Below are positions 1 through 11,080 of a DNA stretch of 64,000 nucleotides, piece after piece. A model generated the notes under the pieces. It had not been told where the DNA came from and made no database searches. It was given only the letters and a program-made list of their open reading frames with translations. How positions within the stretch are numbered: the stretch's first letter is position 1; each line of letters starts with the position of its first letter. This DNA comes from Pelobates cultripes. Its lineage: Eukaryota > Chordata > Amphibia > Anura > Pelobatidae. A program made the position numbers and the translations under genes. Location of the stretch: assembly GCA_933207985.1 (NCBI GenBank), contig OW240917.1, forward strand, positions 125,265,829 through 125,329,828, written 5' to 3'.

Positions 1-90
1 GCAAGGTATATTGCAGGACCCATAGTTATCAGGCAAAAGGCTGGCCAGCAGGCCCCTCCAAGAACCCGTGACGAAGTTCAGTTTGTCACA
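1..90 (-). mobile_element. Ty3/Gypsy LTR fragment (5' end of LTR)
   Basis: The segment ends with GTTTGTCACA, the complement of an LTR start TGTGACAAAC. It shares the block 'ggctgg..agcaggc.cctccaagaac' with the LTR copies at 16259-17141 and 17861-18140. The LTR lies on the minus strand and runs off the left edge of the window. The family assignment rests on those internal copies. Confidence 0.6.
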
Positions 91-143
91 TATAATATAT
101 ATATATATTTGCATCTCTAATGCTACGGTGTTCCTTTAACATA
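91..143. other. Short AT-rich spacer with a TA repeat
   Basis: A TA-rich run (about 91-110) separates the LTR fragment from the Tc1 element. The TA at 142-143 is the Tc1 target-site dinucleotide. Confidence 0.5.
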
Positions 144-453
144 CAGTTGTGCTCAAAAGTTTGTATACCCTGGCAGAAATGTGAAATTTTGTCATTGCTT
201 TTGAAAATATGATAATGCAAAAAAATATATTTTATTGAAGGATAGTGATCACATGAAGCCATTTATTATCACATAGTTGTCTGGCTCCTTTTTGAATCAT
301 AATGATAACATAAATGGCCCTGATCAAAAGTTTACGTACCCTTGAATGTTTGGCCTTGTTACAGACACAAAATGTGACACACACAGGTGAAAATGGCAAT
401 TAAAGGTTAATTTCCCACATCTGTGGCTTTTTAAATTTCAATTAGTGTCTGTC

Positions 454-497
<44 letters not shown>

Positions 498-553
498 GTC
501 AATGAGTTTGTTAGCTCTTACGTGGATGCACTGAGCAGGCTAGATATTGAGTC

Positions 554-2252
554 ATGGGGAGCAGAAAAGAACTGTCAAAAGACCTGTGTAACAAGGTAAT
601 GCAACTTTATAAAGATGGAAAAGGATATAAAAAAGATATCCAAAGCCTTAAAAATGGCAGTCAGTACTGTTCAGTCACTTATTAAGAAGTGGAAAATTTA
701 GGGATCTCTTGATACAAAGCCAAGGTCAGGTAGACCAAGAAAGATTTCAGCCACAACTGCCAGAATAATTTTTCGGGATACAAAGAAAAACCCACAGGTA
801 ACATTGGGAGAAATACAGGCTGCTCTGAAAAAAGACTGTGTGGTTGTTTGAAGGAGCATACTACAATGATACTTGAACAAAAATGAGCTACATGGTTAAA
901 TTGCCAGAAAGAAGCCTTCATTGCGCCAATGCCACAAAAAAGCCTGGTTACAATATGCCTGACAACACCTTGACACACAATAATAATGAATGAGGAGCAC
1001 ACCATATAAATAAGATGCACTTTATTAATAGGGTACAAAATAACAGGTATCCCAAAATGTATACCAATAAGTCTTAGCATTAATAGAGCTATACATATAC
1101 AATAGATATACACAATGTATCAAAATAACAAATATGCATACTAAATGATTGAAAAACAGTAGTATCATTCCAGATTTCATCACAAGAGGAGAATTCTGAC
1201 ACTCAAGCACGTAAGATGATAGATGACGTTCGATCCAGAGGGTACAATGAAACTTCATTGCAGGAAACATTGGATAAGGTCAAAGGCGTAGAGAGGACTG
1301 CCTTACTGAAATCCCGGGGTAAGAAAAAAGCATCAAATCAAATTCCTTATGTCACTACATGTTCCTCAAAATCGGGCTTTCTTAAACATGTCATCTATAA
1401 GAACTGGCACATTTTACAGAGTGATCCATCCATTTGTGATCTCTTCAGAGATGAGACATATTGGGATACCTGTTATTTTCTACCCTATTAATAAAGTGCA
1501 TCTTATTTATATGGTTGTGCTCCTCGTTTATTATTATTGACTGTTAGTTTAGGGCCTAGAGAAATAAGGCTTTGAGTGAGCACCCTAATCTTTTTTCTCT
1601 TGCTTTGGCTAATTTTTCTTATGGCATTTGATTAAGCGTGCCTTCCTTTTCTCTACTAAAACACCTTGACACTCCTCACAGCTTCTGGCACACTGTAATT
1701 TGGAGTGATGAGTCCAAAAAAAAGCATTATAGTCACAACCACTTAACAAGGCCTACTGCGAAAATAATACCATCCCCACTGTGAAGCATGGTCATGGCTC
1801 ACTGATTTTTTTGAGGGGGTGTGAGCTCTAAAGGCACGGGAAATCTTGTGAAAATTGATGGCAAGATGAATGCAGCATGTTATCAGAAACTACTGGCAGA
1901 CAATTTGCATTCTTCTGCATGAAGGCTGTGCATGGGACGCTCTTGGACTTTCCAGCATGACAATGACCCTAAGCACAAGGCCAAGTTGATCCTCCAGTGG
2001 TTACAGCAGAAAAAGGTGAAGATTCTGGAGTGGCCATCACAGTCTCATGACCTTAATATCATCGAGACACTCTGGGGAGATCTCAAACGTGCGGTTCATG
2101 CAAGATGACCAAAGACTTTGCATGACCTGGAGGCATTTTGCCAAGACGAATGGGCAGCTATGCCATCTGCAAGAAGTAGGGGCCTCGTAGACAACTATTA
2201 CAAAAAACTGCATGTTGTCATTGATGCTCAAGGGGGCAATACACAGTATTAG
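554..2252 (+). pseudogene. Tc1-like transposase, broken
   Basis: The ORF opens MGSRKELSKDL, the usual start of a Tc1 N-terminal helix-turn-helix domain, followed by a GRPRK-type basic motif near 730-745. After the inserted block at 977-1659 the catalytic DDE domain resumes. The first Asp is in WSDES (about 1701-1715), the second in FQHDNDPKH (about 1949-1975) and the Glu in the NIIE stretch near 2055-2070. Several in-frame stops (for example near 700, 850 and 2105) and the 683-bp insertion make it a pseudogene. Tc1 transposases are normally about 340 aa; most of that length can still be followed. Confidence 0.92.
977..1659 (+). mobile_element. Penelope-like element fragment inserted in Tc1, with inverted terminus
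   Basis: The block is bounded by the 13-bp direct repeat AACACCTTGACAC (964-976 and 1660-1672), a target duplication that interrupts the Tc1 transposase. The frame at 1216-1490 contains a stretch ending FLKHVIYKNWHILQSDP, which resembles the region between reverse transcriptase and GIY-YIG endonuclease in Penelope-like elements. About 75 bp near 985-1060 reappear in inverse complement at 1450-1540, so one end has been turned round. Terminal inversions are common in Penelope insertions. It is a short, non-coding remnant. Confidence 0.65.
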
Positions 2253-3700
2253 GAACTAAGGGTATGCAGACTTTTGAACAGGGGTCATGTCATTTTTTCT
2301 TTGTTGCCATGTTTTTTTTTTTATGAAATATTTTTTTTTAAATATAAATATGCAATCACAGAACAATACAATACAACAAGAACACAGTTATGTGTTTATA
2401 TTAGTAACATAGTGTTATGACTTCTTGTGCAAGCATTGCTTTAATACATTGCTTATATTCTAGATTCAGATATTACCTCACATAACATCACAAAACAGCA
2501 TTTGGCGTTATATACACCTTTTCTTAGCTTTTCCCTGCGGATGAGACTAGAGTGTCGAGGGATTCAATATATCTTATTACCAATCGACTCAAAAATATAT
2601 ACTATTCATGTTTTGTTTTATGATTGTGCCTACAGTTGAATATGAATCCCATAAGAAATAAAAGAAATGTGTTTTGCCTGCTCACTCATGTTTTATTTAA
2701 CCCCTTAAGGACCGAGGACGGTTCAGGACCGTAATCGGCATTTTTGCCTTGCCGACCGATGACGGTCCTGAACCGTCCTAACGGTCTGGGGGTACTTACC
2801 TGATCGCCGTCGTTCCCCCGGCGGCGATCAGTGTTCCTCCGGTTGTGGGGAGACTGCCTGCAGCCCAGACAGTCTCCCCACGGCAGATTAGGACCCCTGT
2901 GGCCATGTGATCGCTTAACACAGCGATCACATGGTCACAATAGGTGTCCATGTGTCTGCCTGCAGGGGGACTGCCTGTGCTGACAGGCAGTCTCCCTGCT
3001 GTGTAAAATCAGAAAAAATAAATAAAGTTAGTGTTAATTAAAAAAAAAAAAAAATAATTATATATGTGTATATATGATATATAGACATATATTATATCTA
3101 TATAATATATGTCTATATATCATATATATATAATGTCATACTAAGTGTATTTTTATATTAATATGTACTTATATTAATATAAAAATACACTTATAATTAA
3201 ATTACACACGTATATATATAATATATATAATAACTATATATATTGTATATATATATTATTATAAAATATAAATAATAAGTAATTTAAATTAAATACATTT
3301 TTTTAAATAATAATAAAAAATTTAAAAAATTATATAGCTATATGAAATTTTATTCTAACTGTATTTTAAAATTAATATATATATATTTATATCAAATACA
3401 CTTAGAATGAATTTGTATATATATCTATGTATATATAAATAAATAAAAATAATACAAAATATACATACGTCCATATACAAAATTACATAAATAATTATAA
3501 ATATACACGTAGACTTCAAATATATAAATATGCATATATATTTAAATTCTACGTGCGTATTTATGTAATATTTTTACATAATTCAGTAATTTTATTGATT
3601 GCAATTTGAGGGACCTGCCTGCCAACCCAGGCCGAAATTCCAGAGAATTTAATTTGCTAGCACTGTATTTTACCCTGTAACGTTCTACGACACCCTAAAA

Positions 3701-3944
3701 CCTGTACATGGGGGGTACTGTTTTACTCGGGAGACTTCGCTGAACACAAATATTAGTGATTCACAACAGTAAAACATATCACAGCGATGATATTGTCAGT
3801 GAAAGTTACTTTTTTTGCATTTTTCACACACAAACAGCACTTTTACTGATGATATAATTGTTGTGATACGTTTTCCAGTTTTTAAACACTAATATTTGTG
3901 TTCAGCGATGTCTCCCGAGTAAAACAGTACCCCCCATGTACAGG
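3701..3944. repeat. Long inverted repeat (58-nt arms)
   Basis: The arms at 3701-3758 and 3887-3944 are inverse complements with about one mismatch in 58 positions and a 128-nt loop. The loop contains smaller inverted pieces around TTTTACTGATGATAT. It is part of the TTAA element. Confidence 0.85.
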
Positions 3945-4095
3945 TTTTATAGCATTTTTGAAAGTTACAAGGTCAAATATATGGGTCAAATATTTTTACA
4001 TTGAAAATGGCCAGGTTGGTTACGTTGCCTTTGAGAGCGTATGGTAGCCCAGGAATGAGAATTACCCCCATGATGGCATACCATTTGCAAAAGAA

Positions 4096-4302
4096 GACAA
4101 CCCAAGGTATTGCAAATGGGGTATGTCCAGTCTTTTTTAGTAACCACTTGGTCACAAACACTGGCCAAAATTAGCGTTCAATTTAGTTTTTTTACTTTTT
4201 TCACACACAAACAAATATGAATGCTTACTTTGGCCAGTGTTTTCGACTAAGTGGCTACTAAAAAAGACTGGACATACCCCATATTGAATACCCTGGGTTG
4301 TC
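4096..4302. repeat. Second long inverted repeat of the TTAA element
   Basis: The arms at about 4096-4169 and 4229-4302 are near-complementary: 'gacaaccc..ggtatgtccagtc' against 'gactggacatacc..gggttgtc'. Together with the preceding hairpin the element can fold into serial hairpins. Confidence 0.8.
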
Positions 4303-4883
4303 TACTTTAAAAAAAATATGTACATGTGGGGTGTTATTCAGAAATTTATGACAGATAATAGTGTTACAATGTCACTATTGATAAATTTTAAAAATGTATG
4401 TTTTGAAACCGCAATATCCTACTTGTACCTATAGCCCTATAACATGCAAAAAAAAGCAAAAAAGCACGTAAACATTAGGTATTTTTAAACTCAGGACAAA
4501 ATTTTGAATCTATTTAGCAGTTTTTTTCATTCGCTTTTGTAGATGAGTAAAAGATTTTTCAAGTAAAAGTCAAAAACATGTATTTTTTTTCAATTTTTCA
4601 TCATATTTTTTTATTTTTTTTAAATTAAAATACATGAGATTATATAAATAATGGTATGTAAAGAAAGCCCCTTTTGTCCTGAAAAAAACAATATATAATT
4701 TGTATGGGAACAGTAAATGAGAAAGCGGAAAATTACAGCCAAACACAAACACCACAAAAGTGTAAAAATATTCCTGGTCGCAAATGTACAACATCGCAAA
4801 AACAGTCCAGTCCTTAAGGGGTTAAAAATGGTACTTATATTAACAATTTTACAAGGGTATGCAAACTTTTGAGCACAACTGTA

Positions 4884-5607
4884 CATATGGCATACAGGAT
4901 ATGCTATGCTCTGCGGTCAATGCTGCAGTCTGTAGTTCAGAATCATTTATAGAACCAGCTCACAATATGTAATTATAGAGCTACTCAGGACAACATTCTA
5001 CCCACTTTCTCTATTTGGATTGTACCAATGTTAATATTTGTAATTGTAGTTACTATACATATGCAAGGTATAAGGAAAATTAAACTATGCTACTGACAAT
5101 AAGTGTGTTATCTTGCAATGCTGTCCGAATAAATAACAAAAAATTTTAAATAATCTCATAACCGTACACAAATTGGAAATTCAGCTAAAATGCACATTCA
5201 CAGGTAGCACACATTAATAATGGTAGGAAAGTGGTCATCTGTGGTATGCCTTTCCTGTAAACCATGTGATGTATGAGAAAGTGTTGACCTATGTCTTAAG
5301 AGAATACGCATAACACAGGAACTAAGTCACTAGTCAGCAGGACTTTCTGTGTAATGCATACTGATTTTTTTTTTAGCACGACATCATAATGGTTTTAATA
5401 GACTGGAGTAAAGCATTGAAACAAAATGTACTTTACTGTTAGTGTTTAAGTGGAATTCCTATTCTACAAAGTTAGAATTATTGGGAATTACAAGTGAATT
5501 CAAGTGAATTTTAAATTTAAGACCAAAAACTTCTAATCCCATCGCAAGTTAAATTCATTTAAATTGATTGAGGCGCCTCTTTAATTTTAGGGATTAAACT
5601 GGTAGAC
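4884..5607. other. Unassigned AT-rich DNA, with a GAATTC-type foldback scrap at about 5490-5600
   Basis: I see no coding or RNA feature. The stretch near 5490-5600 (aagtgaattc.. ..tttaaatttaagacc) resembles the foldback repeat family seen at 54490-54640, 62610-62760 and 63330-63450. Confidence 0.4.
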
Positions 5608-6640
5608 TAGTGGTTCCCAAACTTTTTAGGTTCAAGGTGTCCTTAATATTTCAATAGTGTGTATGTGTGAGGGGTGCAATGTGTGTGCGTGTGCATCTGA
5701 GGGGTGCAGTGTGTGTACAGGGGTGCATTGTGTTTGTGTAGAATGTAGTGTGTGTGTGTGTGCTTGTGTGAGAGTGCAGTTTGTGCATGAGGGGTGCAGT
5801 TTGTGCGTGAGGGGTGCAGTTTGTGCGTGAGGGGTATAGTTTGTGTGGGGGCACAGTGTGTGTGTGGGGGTTACAGTGTGTATATATGGGAGGGCAGTGT
5901 GTGTATGGGGGTTGCTCTGTGTGTGTATGGGATGCAGTGTTTGTGTGTATGGAGAGCAGTATGTTTGTGTTTAAGGGTAATTGTGTGTTTGTGTGTGGGG
6001 GCAATGTGTGTTTATGGGGAGCAGTGTGTGTGTATGGGGGGCAGTGTGTGTGTATGGGTGAGGAAATGTGTGTGTGTGTGTAAGGGGGAGCAGTATGTGT
6101 ATGGGGTAATTGTGTGTATGTGGGGTCAGTGTGTGTATGTGTGTGTGTGTATAGGGGCAGAGTGTGTATGGGGAGAGTTATTGTGGGTCTAAAGGGGTAG
6201 GAGGGAAGATTAATAAATATTGTGTTTTATTTTGTTTTTTAAATTAAAAAACCCCCAGTTATTTTCATATTCCCCCTTACCTTCTTACCTTTGCCTGGGT
6301 GGGGCGACAGTACAAGGCAATCCCTGATGGTCTGGTGGAGAAGTGGTGATAATGAACTCTAGCAGCATCAGGAGCTGCTAGAGTTTACTCTTGCGAGATT
6401 CGGTGCATTGCCGTAGTAACCGTGGCAAGGAGCTGCAGGTTAGACCTTCCCTGGGTCCTCTCCCTACCCTGCTGGCTGCCAGCATTACAGTGCTAGCGGG
6501 CCGGAGAGGGAGATCTCTGATCTCCCCTCAGGTTCTGCGGAGCCAGCAGGGGAGAGGGAGACACAATTCTCATATCATATGATCATAGCACCGGGAGAAT
6601 ATCTCACTGGGCGCCGCGGCACACAGTTTGGGAACCGCTG
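5608..6640. mobile_element. hAT-superfamily non-autonomous element
   Basis: The ends TAGTGGTTCCCAAACTTTTT and GTTTGGGAACCGCTG are inverted repeats of the common hAT CAGTGGTTCCCAAA type. They are flanked by the 8-bp duplication TGGTAGAC (5600-5607) / CGGTAGAC (6641-6648), with one mismatch. The interior is a G+T-rich minisatellite (about 5650-6180) followed by a GC-rich block with 'gctagagtttactcttgcgaga'. That block is shared with the hAT element at 20880-23050. No transposase frame is present; the long frames through the GT tract are repeat artefacts. Confidence 0.85.
5650..6180. repeat. GT-rich minisatellite inside the hAT element
   Basis: Irregular units of about 20-30 bp around 'ggggcagtgtgtgtgtat' are tandemly repeated. 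The same kind of array occurs at 21600-21800 in a second hAT element. Confidence 0.8.
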
Positions 6641-6648
6641 CGGTAGAC

Positions 6649-7500
6649 AACAGTTTAACCCTGAAGTTGGGGCTTTAGTGTCTGGCGTTTCTGTCTCCTG
6701 TTTTCCATTACTCTCTGCACAATAATATGAGTAGAGTTAGACAGATAGCCAGTGATAGGTCAAAAGTGTAACCTGACGCTTTTAGCCTATCAATGAGAGA
6801 AAAAGTGCGTACTGTATAAGAACGGTTTAAAAACTTTCCTATGGTTTGCTTGGAGCCTGCACCACATCTAGAGCTGGATGTTCCTGCACTGAACTATGCC
6901 CAGCTGGGCAGGGATGTAATCATTGGCTGAGGATGCTTTTAATCCTGGATTTTAAGAATGGTTTGACAACTTAATTGGGAGCTGATTGGTGCCCGATTCC
7001 ATCTTCCATGGAGGTTGACACTCCTACATGGAGCTTCTGTTAACTTCACTGTGCTAAGCCTTCAACTGCAGGTTTTTTTTTGGTTGATACTGTCCTGCAC
7101 AGCCAATGAGAGTTGAGGGTTAAGGAAAAAAAAACTAAAAAGTGTGTGTATATATGCATAAGTGATATGTGTCTGGAAAAAACATTAACAGGGTTATTCA
7201 CTAAATATTCACACAAAAATCTGCACTGAGCAAGGGTTTAAATTTTGTACCATCATTTAAATCAGATTTATATTCTAGCAAGATTGATTTGCAAAAGTTT
7301 TTCCGACTGATTTACCTACGTGTATTTTTTTTAGATCATCAACTCCAATGCCAGAGACAACACCCCTCCAGGAGATGATCCTTTGGCGGGCACACATTCT
7401 AGCTATGCAGCAAATCTGGAGGTCTGTAAAAAGAAAATTAAATTTTTTCCATTGTCCCTAGCCATTCTGTACAGACATTTTGTAATATAGTAACTACTCA
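6649..7500. other. No recognisable feature
   Basis: This is ordinary AT-rich DNA. I see no gene, RNA or clear repeat boundary. A 'gggttattcactaaatattc' piece near 7192 is the end motif of the foldback repeat family. Confidence 0.4.
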
Positions 7501-9082
7501 AGTAGAAAAGTCAATCTGGTGCCATCAATGTATTAAACATAAGCTGACATTGCAGGAAAGACAAGCCCTAAAACAGATCTCACAAAATTTTGAGATTGTT
7601 GTAAAACCCACTGACAAGGGGGTCCTAATAGTCATTCAGGATAAAAAGGACTATCATGAGGAGGTAATGAGGCAGCTATTGGATAGGAACAATTATAGGG
7701 TCCTTAAGAATGACCCCACACCACATGTGAACAAAATTATCCAGACTTTACTAGAGAAGGCACTTAATGACAAAGTGATCACTAAATCTCAGTTTGGTAT
7801 TTTACAGCTTACCAAAGGTCCACAAAGATATCCGTTCATCCACAAGGGTGTCCTATTGTGGCGGGTAGAGATTCTATCTTTCAACTTCTAGCCATCTGTG
7901 TGGATCAATTTTTACAACCCGTAGTTACTTCTGGCAGATTCTATATTCAGGACACTAAAGACTTCTTGGTGAGCATCCAAAATATACAGGTAGAACCTTT
8001 TGATTTATTAGTGACAATGGATGTGTCTAGTTTGTACACATCTATCCCACATCATGAAGGTTTGGCGATAGTACAGAAGAGACTGTCTAGTGTACTTACA
8101 GATGAAAAAAATTGCTATTTTGTTAACACATTACTGGAAATTATTTTTTTTTAAAAGTTTCTTTAGGTATATGTCAATTTTTTTATGAACAAGTCAAGGG
8201 GACTGCAAAGGGTGCTAATATGGCACCCTCACATGCCAATCTCTTTATGACAGACTTTGAAGAAAATTTTGTCTACAAACATGAGCTTTTTCAGAGGTAA
8301 GCCACTAAGTGGCTACACTTCATAGATGACTGCTTTATGCTATGGCAGGGCACTATGGCTGGTCTTAAAGTGTTTCTGATGTACTTAAATGAATGTCGTA
8401 TGAGTGTCAATTCATGAGTATCATATGAGTGTCAATTTAACACGGTTGTGAGCACTGACTTTGTACATTTTTTAGATGTGCAGGTCGGTAAAAAAGGATG
8501 GATCCTTGGATACTGATGTGTACACTAAACCGACTGATTCAAATAGTTTTCTACGTGTAAATAGTTTTCATTCCCCTAAACAAATCTGTTCAATTCCATA
8601 CAGCCAGTTCCTGCGAGTCCGCCGTATTGTCAGCAATGACAGCATAGTCGATACCCGCTTTACAGATCTCTCACAGAAATATATGGATAAAGGGATATTG
8701 CCCCCGTCTGTTACGGAAAGTTAAACGAAAAGCTAAAGACATCAATCAGGAGGAATTACTCTCTTCGACTAATAAACCCAAAAAAACAGAATACCAGTTG
8801 TGAGTACTCACTCATCACTTACACCACAAATCCAGAAAGTCATACATAACAATTGTTTTATATTACAAACTGATAAGAAGACTGGACATTTATTTAAGAA
8901 TCCCCCACTGTTTGCAAACAAACGTGGTCATTCCATAGGAGACAAGATAGTCAGTGCTGACTCCCAGACTAATACCAGACAGACATTTCTTTCAAAACCC
9001 GTACATTGGACCTATCCCTGCCTAAGTTGTAACCACTGCAGCGGCATCATTAAGGGTGAATTTTGCCCCCATCCCAAATAAA
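7500..9082 (+). pseudogene. Penelope-like element reverse transcriptase, broken
   Basis: Reverse transcriptase segments can be followed across several frames. An N-terminal part (7550-7870) contains IVVKPTDKGVLIVI, the KPTDKG block that precedes the RT fingers in Penelope-like elements. A palm part with TMDVSSLYTSIPHHEGL (about 8012-8068) contains the YTSIPH motif. A later part has 'FIDDCFMLW' (about 8323-8349), the position of the RT active-site YxDD-like motif. It continues 8476-8724 with DTDVYTKPTDSNSFL. The last part (8800-9081) ends in a CNHCSGIIKGEFC-type cysteine motif. Frameshifts and stops at several places make it inactive. Penelope-like RTs are related to telomerase and normally carry a GIY-YIG endonuclease. 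Confidence 0.9.
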
Positions 9083-9303
9083 CTGTTAAAATGATTTAAT
9101 AATATGAACATTTAAATTTTGTAATCTTTTTATATATATTGATATATATGTTGTACCATTTTAATATTTTGAAAACAGTTTATCCAGTAATATTAAATCA
9201 TTTGAAAAGCTTATCCAACACTATTACATTAAGGCCTATATGTCTACATATACACAAAACTTAACTAACTTCCAGAGTACCAACGGCAAGCTATGTGTTT
9301 TTC

Positions 9304-9865
9304 TTAAAGGAACACTATAGGATCAGGAACATAAACATATATGCCTGACCCTATAGTGTTAGAACCACCATCTACTCTCCCCCAAGGCCACCCCTAACTA
9401 TAGTTAAATCTTACTTTTATTCCAGTCTGCTGCTGTTGGCTCTGCCCTGTCCCTGATCTGCCTGATTGGCTGACATCATCAGAGTCTCTCAGCCAATCAC
9501 AATGCTCTCCCATAGGAAAGCATTGGATTGGCTGAGACTGTCAAGGAGTCAGATCAGGGGCAGAGGCAGCACAAGCCAAACAAAGCCCTGGCCAATCAGC
9601 ATCTCCTCATAGAGATGCGTTGAATCAATGTATCTCTATGAGGAAAGTTTAGTGTCTCCATTGAGAGGATGGATACACTGAATGTACCAGGAAGCACTTC
9701 TAGAAGCCATCTGTGGAGTGGCCAGTGGAGGTATTACTAGGCTGGAATAAAAACACTGCATTTTCTCTGAAAAAAAGTGTTTACAGCAAAAAGCCTAAAG
9801 GGAATGATTATACTCACCCACCAGAACAAATACAATAATCTGTAGTTGTTCTAGTGACCCTTTAA
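9304..9865. mobile_element. T2/Kolobok-type MITE splitting the Penelope element
   Basis: It starts TTAAAGGAACACTATAGGATC (TTAA 9304-9307) and ends ..GTGACCCTTTAA (TTAA 9862-9865). TTAA target sites with TTAAAGG ends are the signature of T2/Kolobok MITEs known from frogs. The interior contains the inverted pair 'aacactataggatcagg..' / '..cctgaccctatagtgtt'. A second TTAAAGGAACATTATAG end starts directly at the shared TTAA, so two MITEs may abut here. Confidence 0.8.
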
Positions 9866-9879
9866 AGGAACATTATAGA

Positions 9880-10100
9880 CAATGTCACAAACACTACCAC
9901 TCTCAGGCAGGCACATGACTTGCTTCAGTGGGTGTACGGGTCAAAAATCACTATTTGTCTGCACACAACCAAAAATAAAAATGAAACAAATCCCTTTTTG
10001 CACCACCACCAACACCTGTAAAAGCTATGTCATTTATAAATTGGGAACTTTAGGTTACCCCACCAAATCAGATTTAAAAACTCACAAGACATAGTTTAGA
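9880..10100 (+). pseudogene. Penelope-like element C-terminal (GIY-YIG-type) remnant
   Basis: The frame 9882-10094 contains 'NTCKSYVIYKLGTLGY', which has the C..YVIY..C/G..GY pattern at the start of a Penelope GIY-YIG endonuclease. It follows the RT part after the MITE insertion and ends within about 25 residues, so the nuclease domain is truncated. The position downstream of the RT supports the call. The motif itself is short. Confidence 0.55.
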
Positions 10101-10680
10101 AGAAATGGCTATGAAATCACAGTATGATTATTTTCCTTTAGGAATGTGATTTGTATACCAAAGACAGAACTTAACAAGGGAACATGTATCATGAACAAAA
10201 ACAATTACAGTGCATGCAAATGCAAACAAATTACATACAACAAACAGATAAAAGAAAAAGGGGAATATTAACAGAAACTCTTTACTCTTTACTAGTAAAG
10301 TACTACTCTTTAGTGTTTCATTCACGAGAAAGCTTTTGGTAAGGAAATTTGAAACCCACTACAAATTTGATCTTGCTGTCAAAATGTATTACCAATTTAT
10401 TCAGGTTTTTAGAAAATATAATATACACTATTCTGCTCATCCCAGGCTCCAGGATAGTCATCTGAGGAAGATCCATGGGTTGCAGCAATTACATTTGCAT
10501 GAGAGGCAATTAATGTATTCCAAAACTTGGCTGAAATACACAATCTCATAAGTTTGGCAGGTGTTTTTGATCTCTTTGCAACTATTAACCATATTTTGAT
10601 GATAAAACAATGAATACACACCACGTTAATTTGCAATGGACAATGAATAATGCCCACTGGACATGAAAGGCATGGTAACA
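10101..10680. other. No recognisable feature
   Basis: Short frames are present but none resembles a protein family, and no repeat ends are clear. Confidence 0.35.
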
Positions 10681-10689
10681 ATTTAATCT

Positions 10690-11080
10690 AATTTAATTGG
10701 TTATAGTGTTTGTAGTCCCTCTATTTAGTGTTAAAACGTTTTCAAGCAGCTTAACACTAAAATAGGGTCCCTGGCCACCCACAGCCTGCCCCCCAACCCC
10801 CACACCCCTTCTCCCCCTCTCCCCCACTGGTGATATAGCCAAGGCAGCAATAACACTACTTTTATTCATACCAAGTTATACCAGCAATGATTGATTGTGA
10901 TAAGCTAAAAGTTACCAGCTGATTCTCTCAGCCAGACACTACTGCCCTCTGCTGCTACCAGGCTAATGTTTCCTCTCTGCTGGACTGCTGGAGTCTTTTA
11001 ATTAGCATTAAAACATTAAAAACTGACTATATAACCACTTCAATGAGATGAAGCAGTTACAGTGCCTACAGTGTCCCTTT
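10690..11080. mobile_element. Degenerate T2-type MITE
   Basis: The block runs from 'ggttatagtgtttgtagtccctc' to 'cttcaatgagatgaagcagttacagtgcctacagtgtcccttt', echoing the CACTATAGTG / 'acttcag..tgaagtggt' modules of the intact T2 MITEs at 32879 and 40043. The ends have decayed and the TTAA sites are not certain. Confidence 0.5.

Larger units (their letters stand above)
2701..4821. mobile_element. Non-autonomous TTAA-flanked (piggyBac-like) element, 2.1 kb
   Basis: TTAA at 2697-2700 and 4822-4825 flank termini CCCCTTAAGGACCGAGG and its inverted counterpart ending CCTTAAGGGG. The TTAA duplication and ends fit the piggyBac superfamily. No transposase frame is present. The left 300 bp are GC-rich with short hairpins around GACTGCCTG / CAGGCAGTC. 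About 3050-3600 is TA-rich low-complexity sequence, and 3700-4300 holds two long hairpins. Related sequence recurs at 18481-18745 and 46939-48330. The piggyBac label is inferred from TTAA and terminal type only. Confidence 0.75.
144..4881 (+). mobile_element. Tc1/mariner-family transposon, inactive, with two nested insertions
   Basis: The left end begins CAGTTGTGCTCAAAAGTTTG just after a TA at 142-143. The right end is its inverted complement and is followed by TA at 4882-4883, so the target duplication is intact. Inside is a decayed DDE transposase (554-2252). The element was about 1.9 kb before it received a Penelope-like piece (977-1659) and a 2.1-kb TTAA element (2701-4821). Extra AT repeats lie between the left end and the ORF (about 455-496). 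Tc1-like elements move by cut-and-paste into TA sites; this copy cannot encode an enzyme. Confidence 0.93.

Noticed and set aside
5651..6192. 132-codon plus and 117-codon minus frames
   Set aside because: They lie in a GT-rich minisatellite within a hAT element and consist of Cys/Val/Gly or His/Thr/Pro repeats.
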